Part shown: positions 23,069 through 32,405 of the stretch, piece after piece | Layout of the letters: every line of letters begins with the position of its first letter | How positions within the stretch are numbered: position 1 is the first letter of the stretch | Source: Flavobacterium sp. 11 | GTDB taxonomy: Bacteria; Bacteroidota; Bacteroidia; Flavobacteriales; Flavobacteriaceae | DNA length: 64,000 nt | Assembly: GCF_002754315.1 (NCBI RefSeq) | Contig: NZ_PEFE01000001.1 | Coordinates: 2,976,001-3,040,000, forward strand | Reading direction: 5' to 3' | Position numbers and translations under genes: made by a program | Notes under the pieces: model-generated | Told to the model about the DNA's origin: nothing | The model's database searches: none | Seen by the model: the letters and a program-made list of their open reading frames with translations, nothing else

Positions 23069-24472
23069 ATGAATACAAAATATTCTGATTTAATCAATCA
23101 AACCTATTACTTTCCTCAAGAAGAATTTACTTTAAACAAAGATAATCTTCAGTTTCACAATATTGATTTGATGAAACTAGTAGAAAAATATGGTACGCCT
23201 TTAAAATTTACTTATTTACCTCAAATTTCCAATAATATCAACAAAGCCAAAAGCTGGTTTCGTAAATCAATGGAAAAAAATAAGTATGAGGCAAAATATT
23301 ATTATTGCTATTGTACTAAAAGCTCTCATTTTGAATACATTATGAATGAGGCTTTCAAGAATAACATCCATATTGAAACATCGTCTGCTTTCGACATTAA
23401 TATTGTTGAGAATTTATTGGCAAACGGAAAAATCAATAAAAGCACGTATGTAATTTGTAATGGTTTCAAAAGAGACCAATATATTGAGAATATAGCGCGA
23501 CTTATTAATACTGGTCATAAAAACACAATTCCAATTATTGACAATTATGAAGAACTTGATTTACTTCAAGGTCAGATAAAAAACAAATTCAAGATTGGAA
23601 TTAGAATTGCTGCAGAAGAAGAGCCTAAATTTGAGTTTTATACTTCTAGATTGGGAATTGGATACAAAAACATTGTTCCGTTTTACAAAAAGGAAATCAA
23701 AGAAAATAAGAAATTGGAACTGAAAATGTTGCACTTTTTTATCAATACAGGTATCAATGACAATGCCTATTACTGGAATGAATTAGTAAAATGTATCAAG
23801 GTTTACGTAGCATTAAAAAAGGAATGCCCTACTCTTGACGGATTAAATATTGGTGGAGGTTTTCCAATAAAAAACTCATTGGCATTTGAGTACGATTATC
23901 AATATATGATTGACGAAATCATCAATCAGATTAAAATAGCTTGTGATGAAGCCGAAGTCGATGTTCCAAATATTTTCACTGAATTTGGTTCGTATACTGT
24001 AGGTGAAAGTGGTGGAGCCATTTACCAGATATTGTATCAAAAACAACAAAATGACAGAGAAAAGTGGAACATGATTGATTCATCTTTCATCACTACTTTA
24101 CCGGATACTTGGGCAATCAACAAACGTTTCATCATGCTGGCAGTCAATCGCTGGAATGATACATACGAAAGGGTTTTATTGGGTGGAATGACTTGTGACA
24201 GCGATGATTATTACAACTCAGAACAAAACATGAATGCCATCTATTTACCAAAATACAATAAAGAAAAACCATTATACATTGGATTCTTTAATACTGGAGC
24301 CTATCAGGAAACAATTGGGGGTTACGGCGGTTTACATCACTGTTTGATTCCACAGCCTAAACACATATTGATTGACAGAGACGAAAACGGATTTTTGGCA
24401 ACTGAGGTATTCTCAGAGCAACAAACCTCTGAAGACGTTCTGAAAATATTAGGGTACGATAAGAAAAAATAA
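23069..24472 (+). CDS. speA: Arginine decarboxylase, fold-III PLP type
   Basis: PLP-dependent decarboxylation of arginine to agmatine, the entry to polyamine synthesis. At 467 residues it is the short form found in Bacteroidota, not the about 630-residue E. coli SpeA. The PLP lysine is in YCYCTKSSHFE (near residue 89). The glycine-rich phosphate loop is in LNIGGGFPIKNS, and C-terminal GAYQETIGG fits the substrate-binding end. It is followed 93 bp later by a deoxyhypusine-synthase-like gene. No agmatinase gene lies between them. The symbol is by function, and another basic amino acid as substrate is possible. Confidence 0.82.
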   Translation: MNTKYSDLINQTYYFPQEEFTLNKDNLQFHNIDLMKLVEKYGTPLKFTYLPQISNNINKAKSWFRKSMEKNKYEAKYYYCYCTKSSHFEYIMNEAFKNNIHIETSSAFDINIVENLLANGKINKSTYVICNGFKRDQYIENIARLINTGHKNTIPIIDNYEELDLLQGQIKNKFKIGIRIAAEEEPKFEFYTSRLGIGYKNIVPFYKKEIKENKKLELKMLHFFINTGINDNAYYWNELVKCIKVYVALKKECPTLDGLNIGGGFPIKNSLAFEYDYQYMIDEIINQIKIACDEAEVDVPNIFTEFGSYTVGESGGAIYQILYQKQQNDREKWNMIDSSFITTLPDTWAINKRFIMLAVNRWNDTYERVLLGGMTCDSDDYYNSEQNMNAIYLPKYNKEKPLYIGFFNTGAYQETIGGYGGLHHCLIPQPKHILIDRDENGFLATEVFSEQQTSEDVLKILGYDKKK

Positions 24473-24565
24473 ATTCACAATAATTCAATTAGTCAATTTA
24501 AAAATTCGTTAAATTTGAAATAGTATTTTTAACATAGTGATTTTTAAGTATTTAAATTTTAAAAA

Positions 24566-25537
24566 ATGAGCAAAGGACCAATCAGTCAGTTTATTGAAAA
24601 GCATTATTTGCATTTTAATTCTGCATCTTTAGTTGACGCAGCTAAGGCTTACGAACAACAATTAGCCAATGGTGCAAAAATGATGGTGAGCATGGCTGGA
24701 GCTATGAGTACAGCAGAGATTGGAAAGATTTTTTCCGAAATAATTCGTCAGGACAAAGTGCAAATTATTTCTTGTACTGGTGCAAATCTTGAAGAAGATA
24801 TCATGAATTTGGTAGCGCATTCTCACTACGAAAGAGTGCCTAATTATCGTGATTTGACTCCTCAAGACGAATGGGATTTACTGGAGAGAGGTTTAAATCG
24901 TGTTACAGATACTTGTATACCGGAGCACGAAGCATTCCGTCGTTTGCAAAAGCATATTTACAAGATCTGGAAAGATGCTGATGATAAAGGTGAAAGATAC
25001 TTTCCGCATGAATTTATGTACAAAATGTTACTTTCAGGTGTTCTTGAAGAATATTACGAAATTGACTTAAAAGACAGTTGGATGTATGCAGCTGCTGAGA
25101 AAAATTTGCCTATTATTGTACCGGGTTGGGAAGACAGTACTATGGGAAATATATTTGCATCGTATGTAATTAAGGGAGATTTGAAAGCTTCTACAATGAA
25201 ATCCGGTATCGAATATATGGTTTTCTTGTCAGACTGGTATCCAAAAAACAGTACAAACGGCGTAGGTTTCTTTCAAATTGGTGGTGGTATTGCTGGAGAT
25301 TTTCCAATATGTGTTGTACCAATGTTATACCAAGATATGGAAATGCATGACATTCCGTTTTGGAGTTATTTCTGTCAGATTTCAGATTCAACGACCAGTT
25401 ATGGTTCGTATTCTGGAGCGGTGCCAAATGAAAAAATTACTTGGGGTAAATTAGACATTAAAACTCCAAAGTTTATTATTGAGTCCGATGCTACCATTGT
25501 AGCACCTTTAATTTTCGCTTATTTATTAGACTTATAG
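24566..25537 (+). CDS. Deoxyhypusine-synthase-like protein
   Basis: 323 residues of the deoxyhypusine synthase fold, an NAD-dependent enzyme that transfers an aminobutyl group from spermidine. The catalytic lysine is conserved in ITWGKLDI (human VSWGKI). NAD-site segments are visible in MMVSMAGAMSTAEIG, IISCTGANLEED, and GGGIAGDFP. Bacteria lack eIF5A, so the product is not hypusine. Known bacterial homologues include homospermidine synthases. Its place after arginine decarboxylase supports a polyamine role. The actual substrate pair is unknown. Confidence 0.88.
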   Translation: MSKGPISQFIEKHYLHFNSASLVDAAKAYEQQLANGAKMMVSMAGAMSTAEIGKIFSEIIRQDKVQIISCTGANLEEDIMNLVAHSHYERVPNYRDLTPQDEWDLLERGLNRVTDTCIPEHEAFRRLQKHIYKIWKDADDKGERYFPHEFMYKMLLSGVLEEYYEIDLKDSWMYAAAEKNLPIIVPGWEDSTMGNIFASYVIKGDLKASTMKSGIEYMVFLSDWYPKNSTNGVGFFQIGGGIAGDFPICVVPMLYQDMEMHDIPFWSYFCQISDSTTSYGSYSGAVPNEKITWGKLDIKTPKFIIESDATIVAPLIFAYLLDL

Positions 25538-25546
25538 AATATTTTT

Positions 25547-25954
25547 ATGAAAAGAGTAATTGTTGATTACGCAAAACTTACCAATGAAATTTTAAACCTA
25601 TTGGTGGATAAATTTCCAGATGGTTATGATGATTCAAACATTATTAGTTTTAGAAACGCTAAAAATGAATTAGTTGAAGCAGTTGAAGTACGAACTGAAG
25701 ACACTATTTATTTAGTAAAAGTGAGCACTAAACTTGCTGATAGAATTGAAAATTATGATGAAGATGATGAAATAATCATAGACGATGTTGTTGAACCAAT
25801 CAAAGGTTTAGATTTAGATGACGATATTGATGATGACGATGATGAAGATGCTATCGATAAACCAGATTCTGATTCAGGAGATGATGAAGACGATGACGAT
25901 TCAGACGAAAAAGACTTTTCAGATGAAGATGATGACGAAGAAGATGAGGATTAA
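25547..25954 (+). CDS. Conserved small protein with a long acidic tail
   Basis: 135 residues: a folded-looking N-terminal half (KRVIVDYAKLTNEILNLLVDKFPDGY, then NELVEAVEVRTEDTIYLVKVS) and a C-terminal half made almost wholly of Asp and Glu. Homologues in Bacteroidota are sometimes labelled DNA primase, but no primase motif is present. It lies 9 bp after the DHS-like gene and is followed by a terminator, so it is the last gene of the polyamine operon. The acidic tail may mimic nucleic acid or bind basic partners or cations such as polyamines. This is speculation. Confidence 0.75.
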   Translation: MKRVIVDYAKLTNEILNLLVDKFPDGYDDSNIISFRNAKNELVEAVEVRTEDTIYLVKVSTKLADRIENYDEDDEIIIDDVVEPIKGLDLDDDIDDDDDEDAIDKPDSDSGDDEDDDDSDEKDFSDEDDDEEDED

Positions 25955-25982
25955 TTAATCTCATTTTTAAAAATACATTTAT

Positions 25983-26012
25983 AAAGGAACTCACCACGAG
26001 TTCCTTTTTTTA
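25983..26012 (+). terminator. Terminator after the acidic-tail protein gene
   Basis: Stem AAAGGAACTC/GAGTTCCTTT (25983-25992, 25998-26007), loop ACCAC, then a T-run. Confidence 0.85.
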
Positions 26013-26041
26013 TTACTTTAGACCTCTAAATACACGCCACA

Positions 26042-28153
26042 ATGACCCATGAAATTTTACACGCCAAACTGAAAGAGAGCTTTGGTTTTGAAAAATTCAG
26101 ACCCAATCAAGAAGACATTATAAATTGTATTCTTTCCGGCCAAGATACACTAGCGATTATGCCAACGGGTGGTGGAAAATCAATTTGCTTTCAATTGCCT
26201 GCACTGATTTTTTCAGGAATTACAATCGTAATTTCTCCGTTAATTGCTTTGATGAAAGATCAAGTCGATGGCTTGAAAGCAAACGGAATTGAAGCCTGTT
26301 ACATCAACAGCAGCCAAACCGAAGAGGAACGACAGTTTTATTTGGAACGTTTAAAATCTAATACAATTAAGTTAGTTTACATTGCTCCCGAAAGTTTATC
26401 TTTTCTGGATTCTATCTTCAACAGTTTAAGCATAAGCCTTATTGCAATTGACGAAGCGCATTGTATTTCGTCTTGGGGACACGATTTTCGTCCAGCGTAT
26501 ACTAACTTGGGTTATCTAAAAAACCGCTTCCCTTCCACTCCAATTTTAGCTTTAACTGCCACAGCCGATAAAGCTACACGCAAAGACATTAGCGAACAAT
26601 TAAATTTAAAAAACCCTAGATTATTTGTAGCTTCTTTTGATCGAAAAAATTTAAGTTTAGAAGTGCGTCCCGCTTTAGACAGAGTCAAACAAATTATAGA
26701 TTTCATTCAAGAAAAACCAAATGAATCTGGAATTATTTACTGCTTAAGCAGAAAAACAACAGAAGAACTTGCAGATAAACTACAAAAAATTGGTATTAGT
26801 GCAAAAGCCTATCATGCTGGTTTAGACACTAAAATTCGCTCTAAAACACAAGACGAATTTATCAACGATGATTGTAAAGTGGTTTGTGCAACCATTGCTT
26901 TTGGAATGGGAATTGACAAATCAAATGTGCGCTGGGTCATTCATTATAATTTGCCGAAAAATATCGAAGGCTATTACCAGGAAATCGGTCGTGCCGGTCG
27001 AGATGGTTTGCCATCAGAAACAGTATTGTTTGAGAGTTATGGCGATGTGATTCAATTGCAGAAATTTGCCTCCGAAGGCTTAAATGCCGAAGTGCAACTG
27101 GCTAAACTGGAGCGAATGAAACAATATGCAGACGCCTTAAGTTGCCGCAGAAAGATATTACTTTCCTATTTTGGGGAACTCATTACTGAAAATTGCGGGA
27201 ATTGTGATATTTGCAAAAATCCGCCGCTGTTTTTTGATGGAACGGTGATTGCTCAAAAAGCATTATCGGCAATTATTCGTTTGCAGGAAACGGAACCTTT
27301 ACCTGTAATCATTGACTTTCTGCGCGGCTCAAAAAATGCCTATATCTACGAAAAACAGTATCAAAATCTAAAAACATACGGCGTTGGAGTTGATCTTTCG
27401 TGGTTTGATTGGAATCAATATCTAATCCAACTCATCAATCTGGGCTATTGCGAAATTGCTTTTCATAAACAAAACAAAATCAGATTAACGGCTCTTGCCA
27501 AAAAAGTATTGTTTGAAGGAGAAAAAGTACAACTAACCACGGTTCAGAAAATCAACATTGAGAAGCACGAAGTCAAAGAAACGAAAAGTAAATCGGTTGC
27601 AAATTCACTTTTTGAAACCTTACGAAAATTACGTTATGAGATTTCCAAAGAAGAAGAAGTTCCTGCTTATGTAATTTTTAGCGATGCGGCTTTACGCCAA
27701 ATGGAAACTGAAAGACCAATGAGTGATACCGAATTATTAGCAATTGATGGCGTTGGTAGAGCAAAACTGGAAAAATATGGTGATGCTTTTATCAAAGCAA
27801 TTATTGATTTTCAAAAATCTAAAGTTGTCAGAAAAAAGAAAGAAGCCACTACCTACAAAGAAACATTAGAACTTTATAAAAATGGATTATCAGTAGAGGA
27901 AATTGCTCAAAAAAGAAAATTAGGTTTAAGTACGATTATGTCCCATTTAGCGAAACTTTATGTTGATGGAGCTGAAGTAGATTTGAATCCGTTTATCTCA
28001 AAAAAAGAAGTTTCTCAAATTGCTGAAGCGCAAATAAAACTGGAATCGCCAAATGCCTTAAAACCTTATTTTGATTATTTAGAAGAAAAAATAGATTATG
28101 GAAAAATCCGTTTGGCATTAGCAATACTAGAAAAAGAAAATACAGCACTTTAA
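26042..28153 (+). CDS. recQ: ATP-dependent DNA helicase RecQ
   Basis: 3'-5' helicase of recombination and replication-fork repair. 703 residues. Motifs: Q-motif region KFRPNQEDII, Walker A MPTGGGKSICFQLPAL (about 40-55), DEAH box AIDEAHCISSWGHDFRPAY, motif VI QEIGRAGRDG, the zinc cysteines CRRKILLSYFGE...CGNCDIC, the winged-helix RQC domain, and a C-terminal HRDC domain (MSDTELLAIDGVGRAKLEKYG). A further helix-turn-helix-like region (NGLSVEEIAQKRKLGLSTIMSHL) follows. A DNA glycosylase gene starts 10 bp downstream, so they are likely co-transcribed. Confidence 0.95.
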   Translation: MTHEILHAKLKESFGFEKFRPNQEDIINCILSGQDTLAIMPTGGGKSICFQLPALIFSGITIVISPLIALMKDQVDGLKANGIEACYINSSQTEEERQFYLERLKSNTIKLVYIAPESLSFLDSIFNSLSISLIAIDEAHCISSWGHDFRPAYTNLGYLKNRFPSTPILALTATADKATRKDISEQLNLKNPRLFVASFDRKNLSLEVRPALDRVKQIIDFIQEKPNESGIIYCLSRKTTEELADKLQKIGISAKAYHAGLDTKIRSKTQDEFINDDCKVVCATIAFGMGIDKSNVRWVIHYNLPKNIEGYYQEIGRAGRDGLPSETVLFESYGDVIQLQKFASEGLNAEVQLAKLERMKQYADALSCRRKILLSYFGELITENCGNCDICKNPPLFFDGTVIAQKALSAIIRLQETEPLPVIIDFLRGSKNAYIYEKQYQNLKTYGVGVDLSWFDWNQYLIQLINLGYCEIAFHKQNKIRLTALAKKVLFEGEKVQLTTVQKINIEKHEVKETKSKSVANSLFETLRKLRYEISKEEEVPAYVIFSDAALRQMETERPMSDTELLAIDGVGRAKLEKYGDAFIKAIIDFQKSKVVRKKKEATTYKETLELYKNGLSVEEIAQKRKLGLSTIMSHLAKLYVDGAEVDLNPFISKKEVSQIAEAQIKLESPNALKPYFDYLEEKIDYGKIRLALAILEKENTAL

Positions 28154-28163
28154 AAAACTTAAA

Positions 28164-28637
28164 ATGATCAATTCATTCCCTCCTTTTGTAAATTCTCAAA
28201 CCGAAATTTTGATTTTGGGAACAATGCCTGGAATCGCCTCTCTGGAAAAGCAGGAATATTATGCACATCAAAGAAATCATTTTTGGAAAATAATGTATAC
28301 GCTATTGCATAATTTACCAATATCTGAAAAATTCGAGGAAAAAATACAATTACTCCAAGCGAATAAAATAGGACTTTGGGATGTTTTAGAAAATTGCGAA
28401 AGAAAAGGAAGTCTGGATATTCATATCAAAAATCAAAAGGAAAATGATTTTAAAACCTTGTTTAGAGAATTCCCAGGAATCACTAAAATCATTTTTAACG
28501 GAAAAGAAAGCCATAAATACTTTCTGAAAAAATTTGGACAAATAGAAGACATCACGTATTATGTGATGCCTTCCACTAGTCCTGCTAATACCATGTCATT
28601 TGAAAACAAGCTGAAAAATTGGTCAACTTGCTTCTAA
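28164..28637 (+). CDS. DNA-deoxyinosine glycosylase (UDG superfamily, family 6-like)
   Basis: 157 residues. The N-terminal LGTMPGIASLEKQEYYAHQRNHFW matches the pattern of hypoxanthine-DNA glycosylases: the GxMPG loop and the YYAHxRNxFW segment. The C-terminal MPSTSPANTMSF is the second active-site loop. It would remove deaminated adenine (hypoxanthine) from DNA in base excision repair. It is coupled to recQ, and the two together look like a repair pair. The assignment to family 6 rather than Mug is from motif memory. Confidence 0.82.
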   Translation: MINSFPPFVNSQTEILILGTMPGIASLEKQEYYAHQRNHFWKIMYTLLHNLPISEKFEEKIQLLQANKIGLWDVLENCERKGSLDIHIKNQKENDFKTLFREFPGITKIIFNGKESHKYFLKKFGQIEDITYYVMPSTSPANTMSFENKLKNWSTCF

Positions 28638-28641
28638 TAAA

Positions 28642-29157
28642 TTATAAATATCTTTCTTGAAAAACTTTTTGATGGTGCTTTAAATGACCTATAATTATAA
28701 AAGCAATTGCACGAACTGAGACAACTGTATTAGATGCTGTTCCGGTTCTTTTCATTTGCTCTTCTGAAAAGCTTTTAAAAAGAAATAAATTAGAATGTCT
28801 AACCGCTGAGAATTCTGCTAATAAATCTTGAATATTTCTACTATTAGCGTCCGTATTATCTACATAATGATTCTCATCAAAACCCGGTAAAGGCGTTTCA
28901 TCATTTCTGGAAATTCGCAATGCTCTATAGGCAAAAATGCGCTCTGTGTCTATGATGTGCTGAATAATATCTTTGATTGTCCATTTCCCTTCAGCATATC
29001 TATAATCAAATTTATCCATTGGAATATTTTGTACAAAACGAATAAAATCGTGAAGAGAAATTTCTAATTCTTCAATCATTTCAACATTTCCGGCAGCTTG
29101 AATATAAGTTGCATTAAAACTTGAATACTCGTTTACAGGCAATTGATATGTTTTCAT
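28642..29157 (-). CDS. DinB/YfiT-family protein
   Basis: 171 residues with a DinB-like four-helix bundle: FDYRYAEGKWTIKDIIQHIIDTERIFAYRALRISR, then LPGFDENHYVD and a C-terminal GHLKHHQKVFQERYL. Histidines in IQHIID and LKHHQ are the expected metal ligands. Members are metal-dependent transferases, often bacillithiol- or mycothiol-linked, or of unknown function. I start it at 29157 because the longer frame would overlap the end of ppc. It follows ppc by 10 bp. Confidence 0.8.
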   Translation of the reverse strand: MKTYQLPVNEYSSFNATYIQAAGNVEMIEELEISLHDFIRFVQNIPMDKFDYRYAEGKWTIKDIIQHIIDTERIFAYRALRISRNDETPLPGFDENHYVDNTDANSRNIQDLLAEFSAVRHSNLFLFKSFSEEQMKRTGTASNTVVSVRAIAFIIIGHLKHHQKVFQERYL

Positions 29158-29167
29158 TTTTTTATAA

Positions 29168-31753
29168 TTAAGCTGAATTTCTACTGGCATTAGTGTTTCC
29201 AAAAAGAGAACGGGTAACGATTTTTTCGTATACTTTTATTAAAGCTTCATCTGGCTTATCCTCTTTGTTTAATTCATTTATACGAAGTAATGCATATTGT
29301 TGTATTGTCAACAATGGCAATACTATACGCTCTCTTATTTGTATTGATGCTTTACCGTCAGGATAATTTTCCATAAGCTCTTTATGACCTGCAATTTTCA
29401 AAAGTAATCTTTTTGTTTCTAAAAATTCGTCATAAATTATTTGCCAAAAAGCCCCAAATTGAGGATCTTTTTTCATGTAAGCCGTTAATGGAAAAAATGA
29501 TTTTGCCAATGACATCATACTGTTTTCTAACAAGGTTTTAAAGAACAAAGAATTATCATATAAATCTTGAACTTTATTCCATTGATCCGTATCTTCAAAA
29601 TGCTTTAAAGCAGTACCTACTCCAAAAAATCCGGGTACATTTTGCTTCAACTGACTCCAAGAACCCACAAAAGGAATCGCACGTAAATCAGCAAAATCTA
29701 AATGCTCCGATTTACTTCTTTTAGATGGGCGGCTTCCAATATTTGTTTTAGCATAATACTTCAACGTACTCATTTGCTCTAAATACGGAATGAATTTAGG
29801 ATGATTTTTAAAACTCAAATACTTTTCATATCCTAAACCTGCTAATTGATCTAAAATATCTTTTTCATTAACAGTCAACTCATTTTGCCCTTTACTAAAG
29901 ACCTGATTGGTTACACCAGCGCTTAACAAATTCTCCAAGTTATAACGACAAGAATCTAAAGTCCCAAAATTAGAACTAATCGTTTGTCCCTGTACCGTAA
30001 CCTGAATCTCGTTGTTTTCAATGTTTGGACCTAATGAAGCATAGAATTTATGTGTTTTTCCACCACCACGAGCTGGCGGTCCACCACGACCATCAAAGAA
30101 AATTGCTTTTATACCATATTTTCTTGAGATTTCAGTAAGCTCCTCTTTTGCCTTGTAAATGCTCCAATTCGCCATTAAATACCCACCATCTTTAGTCCCA
30201 TCAGAAAAACCAAGCATGATTGTTTGCTTGTTGTTTCTATTGGTCAAATGCTTCGCATAAGCAGGATTCGTATATAATTTCTCCATGATTTCATGCGCGT
30301 TTTGTAAATCATCAACAGATTCAAAAAGCGGAATAATATCAACGGATGGATTTTCCCAATTACTCAAACGGAATAACGCAAAAGTCTCCATCACATTAAG
30401 CGCACTTTCGTTATTACTTATTATATAACGGTTTGCACCAAATTCCCCATTGTTTTCTTGAATAGTTTTTATGGCTTGAATCGACTCAATTGTAGATCTT
30501 GTCATCTCATTTTCAAATACAATCGGGTCAAGATTACCTTTAACCTTAGACAATACTGAAAATTTCTCTTCTTCAGAAAGCTCATAATAATTTTTAGGAA
30601 AAACTAATGTATTCGAATTTGAATATAATCCTACTACGTCTTTAAAAACGGTATCGTGTATTTTGCTGTTTTGACGAATATCTAAAGACGCAAAGTGAAA
30701 ACCAAACAGATTAACTTTTATCAAAAGCGCATCTAATTCATCCAGATATAAAGACTGGTGTTGGTCTATAACAATTTGTTTTATTTTATTCAATTGCGAT
30801 TTAAATTCATTCAAAGTGATAAAAATTTCACCTTTAGAATAAAAAACAGACCTGTAAAGTTTTTGTTCCAATTCGGTCACCAAAGTATCTACACCTGAGA
30901 AAGTTAATTTTCTTTTTAAATTTCTCATTTCTACGTAATAGCACTTTAAAATAGACGTTCGCAAACGTTCCGCTACTTTCAAAGTTATCTCCGTTGTCAC
31001 AAAAGGATTTCCATCACGATCACCACCTGGCCAAAATCCAAGCTTAATCAATGGATTTTTTATGGAGTCACCATTATATATATTCTTTTGAAGGTAATGC
31101 ACCATCTCACCAGAAGTTTGATAAAACACATTTTCAAGATACCAGATTAAACTAACTGCTTCATCAAAAGGATTTGGTTTTTCGTTTTGAATAAAAGGCG
31201 TCTTACCTAATTGAGCCAACAATTGCTTAATATCCAGTAAGTTATTTTTTCGAATAGCTTCTGTCAAATCATTGATAATCCCAAGAACAGCACCAGGATA
31301 AAATTGCGTAGGATGCGCAGTCAAAACGGTTCTCACATTGAAATCTTCCAGAAAATCAATCAATTCTTCTTTCTTGTCTTTTGCATCTGACTTTTCCTTG
31401 ATATCTCTCAACGAACCTCTTCCTTCCATGTTATTAACAACCGGAAAAGCAGCGTCCTCAATGGCATCAAACAATACAATTTGACGCTCGATATATTGAA
31501 TAAATCGAAACATTAAATCAATTTTCTCTGTCTCTGAAGCACTTTGCAAATATCTTTTGGCAAAAAAATCGACAATTTCCTTAGGTGTTTCCTGTTTTTT
31601 GAAACCGATTTCACAAACATCTGTAAATAAAGGCAGCAAAACCCCAGTATTATCAATAGAATCAAAGGGTAATGTTATAAAAACACTATTATAAATGTGG
31701 TATTTAGAAAGAACGTCCTGATTGAAACGTTCAATTTTTGGTAGCGTGTACAT
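29168..31753 (-). CDS. ppc: Phosphoenolpyruvate carboxylase
   Basis: Carboxylates phosphoenolpyruvate to oxaloacetate, replenishing the TCA cycle. 861 residues, normal length. Seen: TAHPTQFYPG with the catalytic His, GGDRDGNPFVT, the FSDGTKDGGYLMANW segment, and the glycine-rich DGRGGPPARGGGKTH loop. The C-terminus ends RNSA, near the usual RNTG. DinB-family and ppc genes are likely co-transcribed. Confidence 0.96.
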   Translation of the reverse strand: MYTLPKIERFNQDVLSKYHIYNSVFITLPFDSIDNTGVLLPLFTDVCEIGFKKQETPKEIVDFFAKRYLQSASETEKIDLMFRFIQYIERQIVLFDAIEDAAFPVVNNMEGRGSLRDIKEKSDAKDKKEELIDFLEDFNVRTVLTAHPTQFYPGAVLGIINDLTEAIRKNNLLDIKQLLAQLGKTPFIQNEKPNPFDEAVSLIWYLENVFYQTSGEMVHYLQKNIYNGDSIKNPLIKLGFWPGGDRDGNPFVTTEITLKVAERLRTSILKCYYVEMRNLKRKLTFSGVDTLVTELEQKLYRSVFYSKGEIFITLNEFKSQLNKIKQIVIDQHQSLYLDELDALLIKVNLFGFHFASLDIRQNSKIHDTVFKDVVGLYSNSNTLVFPKNYYELSEEEKFSVLSKVKGNLDPIVFENEMTRSTIESIQAIKTIQENNGEFGANRYIISNNESALNVMETFALFRLSNWENPSVDIIPLFESVDDLQNAHEIMEKLYTNPAYAKHLTNRNNKQTIMLGFSDGTKDGGYLMANWSIYKAKEELTEISRKYGIKAIFFDGRGGPPARGGGKTHKFYASLGPNIENNEIQVTVQGQTISSNFGTLDSCRYNLENLLSAGVTNQVFSKGQNELTVNEKDILDQLAGLGYEKYLSFKNHPKFIPYLEQMSTLKYYAKTNIGSRPSKRSKSEHLDFADLRAIPFVGSWSQLKQNVPGFFGVGTALKHFEDTDQWNKVQDLYDNSLFFKTLLENSMMSLAKSFFPLTAYMKKDPQFGAFWQIIYDEFLETKRLLLKIAGHKELMENYPDGKASIQIRERIVLPLLTIQQYALLRINELNKEDKPDEALIKVYEKIVTRSLFGNTNASRNSA

Positions 31754-31790
31754 AATCAGTTGTAGTTGGTTTAGTTAGTTAATTTGTCAT

Positions 31791-31819
31791 AAAAAAACCC
31801 CAAGAATTAACTTGAGGTT
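31791..31819 (-). terminator. Terminator after the Lrp-family gene
   Basis: On the minus strand CCTCAAG/CTTGGGG (one mismatch) with a 5-nt loop is followed by seven T residues. It lies between the Lrp-family gene and ppc. Confidence 0.7.
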
Positions 31820-31849
31820 ATATTTATAATATAGCGTATTCAAGATTAA

Positions 31850-32329
31850 TTACATATTTTTAAAAATAGTATGCATCAAGCGCTTCTTATCATTTATGCT
31901 TTCCTCAAGTGAGATCATAGTTTCAGTTCTGTAAACACCGTCAATATCATCAATCATAAAGATAACGTCCTTTGCATGCTTAGTATCTTTAGCTCTAATT
32001 TTACAAAAGATATTGAATTTCCCTGTAGTAACAGAAGCTACTGTCACAAAAGGAATCTCATTAATCCGCTCTAAAACAAATTTTGTTTGAGAGGTATTGT
32101 TTAGAAAAACACCAACATAAGCGATAAAAGAATATCCTAATTTATCATAATCAAGAACTAATGAAGATCCCATGATAATTCCGGCATCCTCCATTTTTTT
32201 TACTCTGACATGAACAGTTCCTGCAGAAATCAATAATTTTTTTGCAATATCCGTAAAAGGGACTCTTGTATTGTCTATCAACATATCTAAAATCTGGTGA
32301 TCTACTTCATCTAAACGAAATTTACTCAT
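31850..32329 (-). CDS. Lrp/AsnC-family transcriptional regulator
   Basis: 159 residues: an N-terminal helix-turn-helix (KFRLDEVDHQILDMLIDNTRVPFTDIAKKLLISAGTVHVRVKKM) and a C-terminal ligand-binding RAM domain (about 65-150, with VTTGKFNIFCKIRAKDTKHA). Such proteins sense amino acids and form octamers. I start at 32329 (MSKFRLDE) because an upstream in-frame ATG would add a hydrophobic 21-residue piece absent from the family. It lies 75 bp after the M14 peptidase gene on the same strand. Confidence 0.9.
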   Translation of the reverse strand: MSKFRLDEVDHQILDMLIDNTRVPFTDIAKKLLISAGTVHVRVKKMEDAGIIMGSSLVLDYDKLGYSFIAYVGVFLNNTSQTKFVLERINEIPFVTVASVTTGKFNIFCKIRAKDTKHAKDVIFMIDDIDGVYRTETMISLEESINDKKRLMHTIFKNM

Positions 32330-32405
32330 AATTCTTAAATTAATATTATTAATTGCTATAACAAAGTATAAAAATATACATAAAAACAACAAAAAGACAT
32401 AAATA

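Noticed and set aside
32330..32392. Longer N-terminus for the Lrp-family regulator
   Set aside because: The extra 21 residues are hydrophobic and absent from the family, which begins just before the helix-turn-helix.
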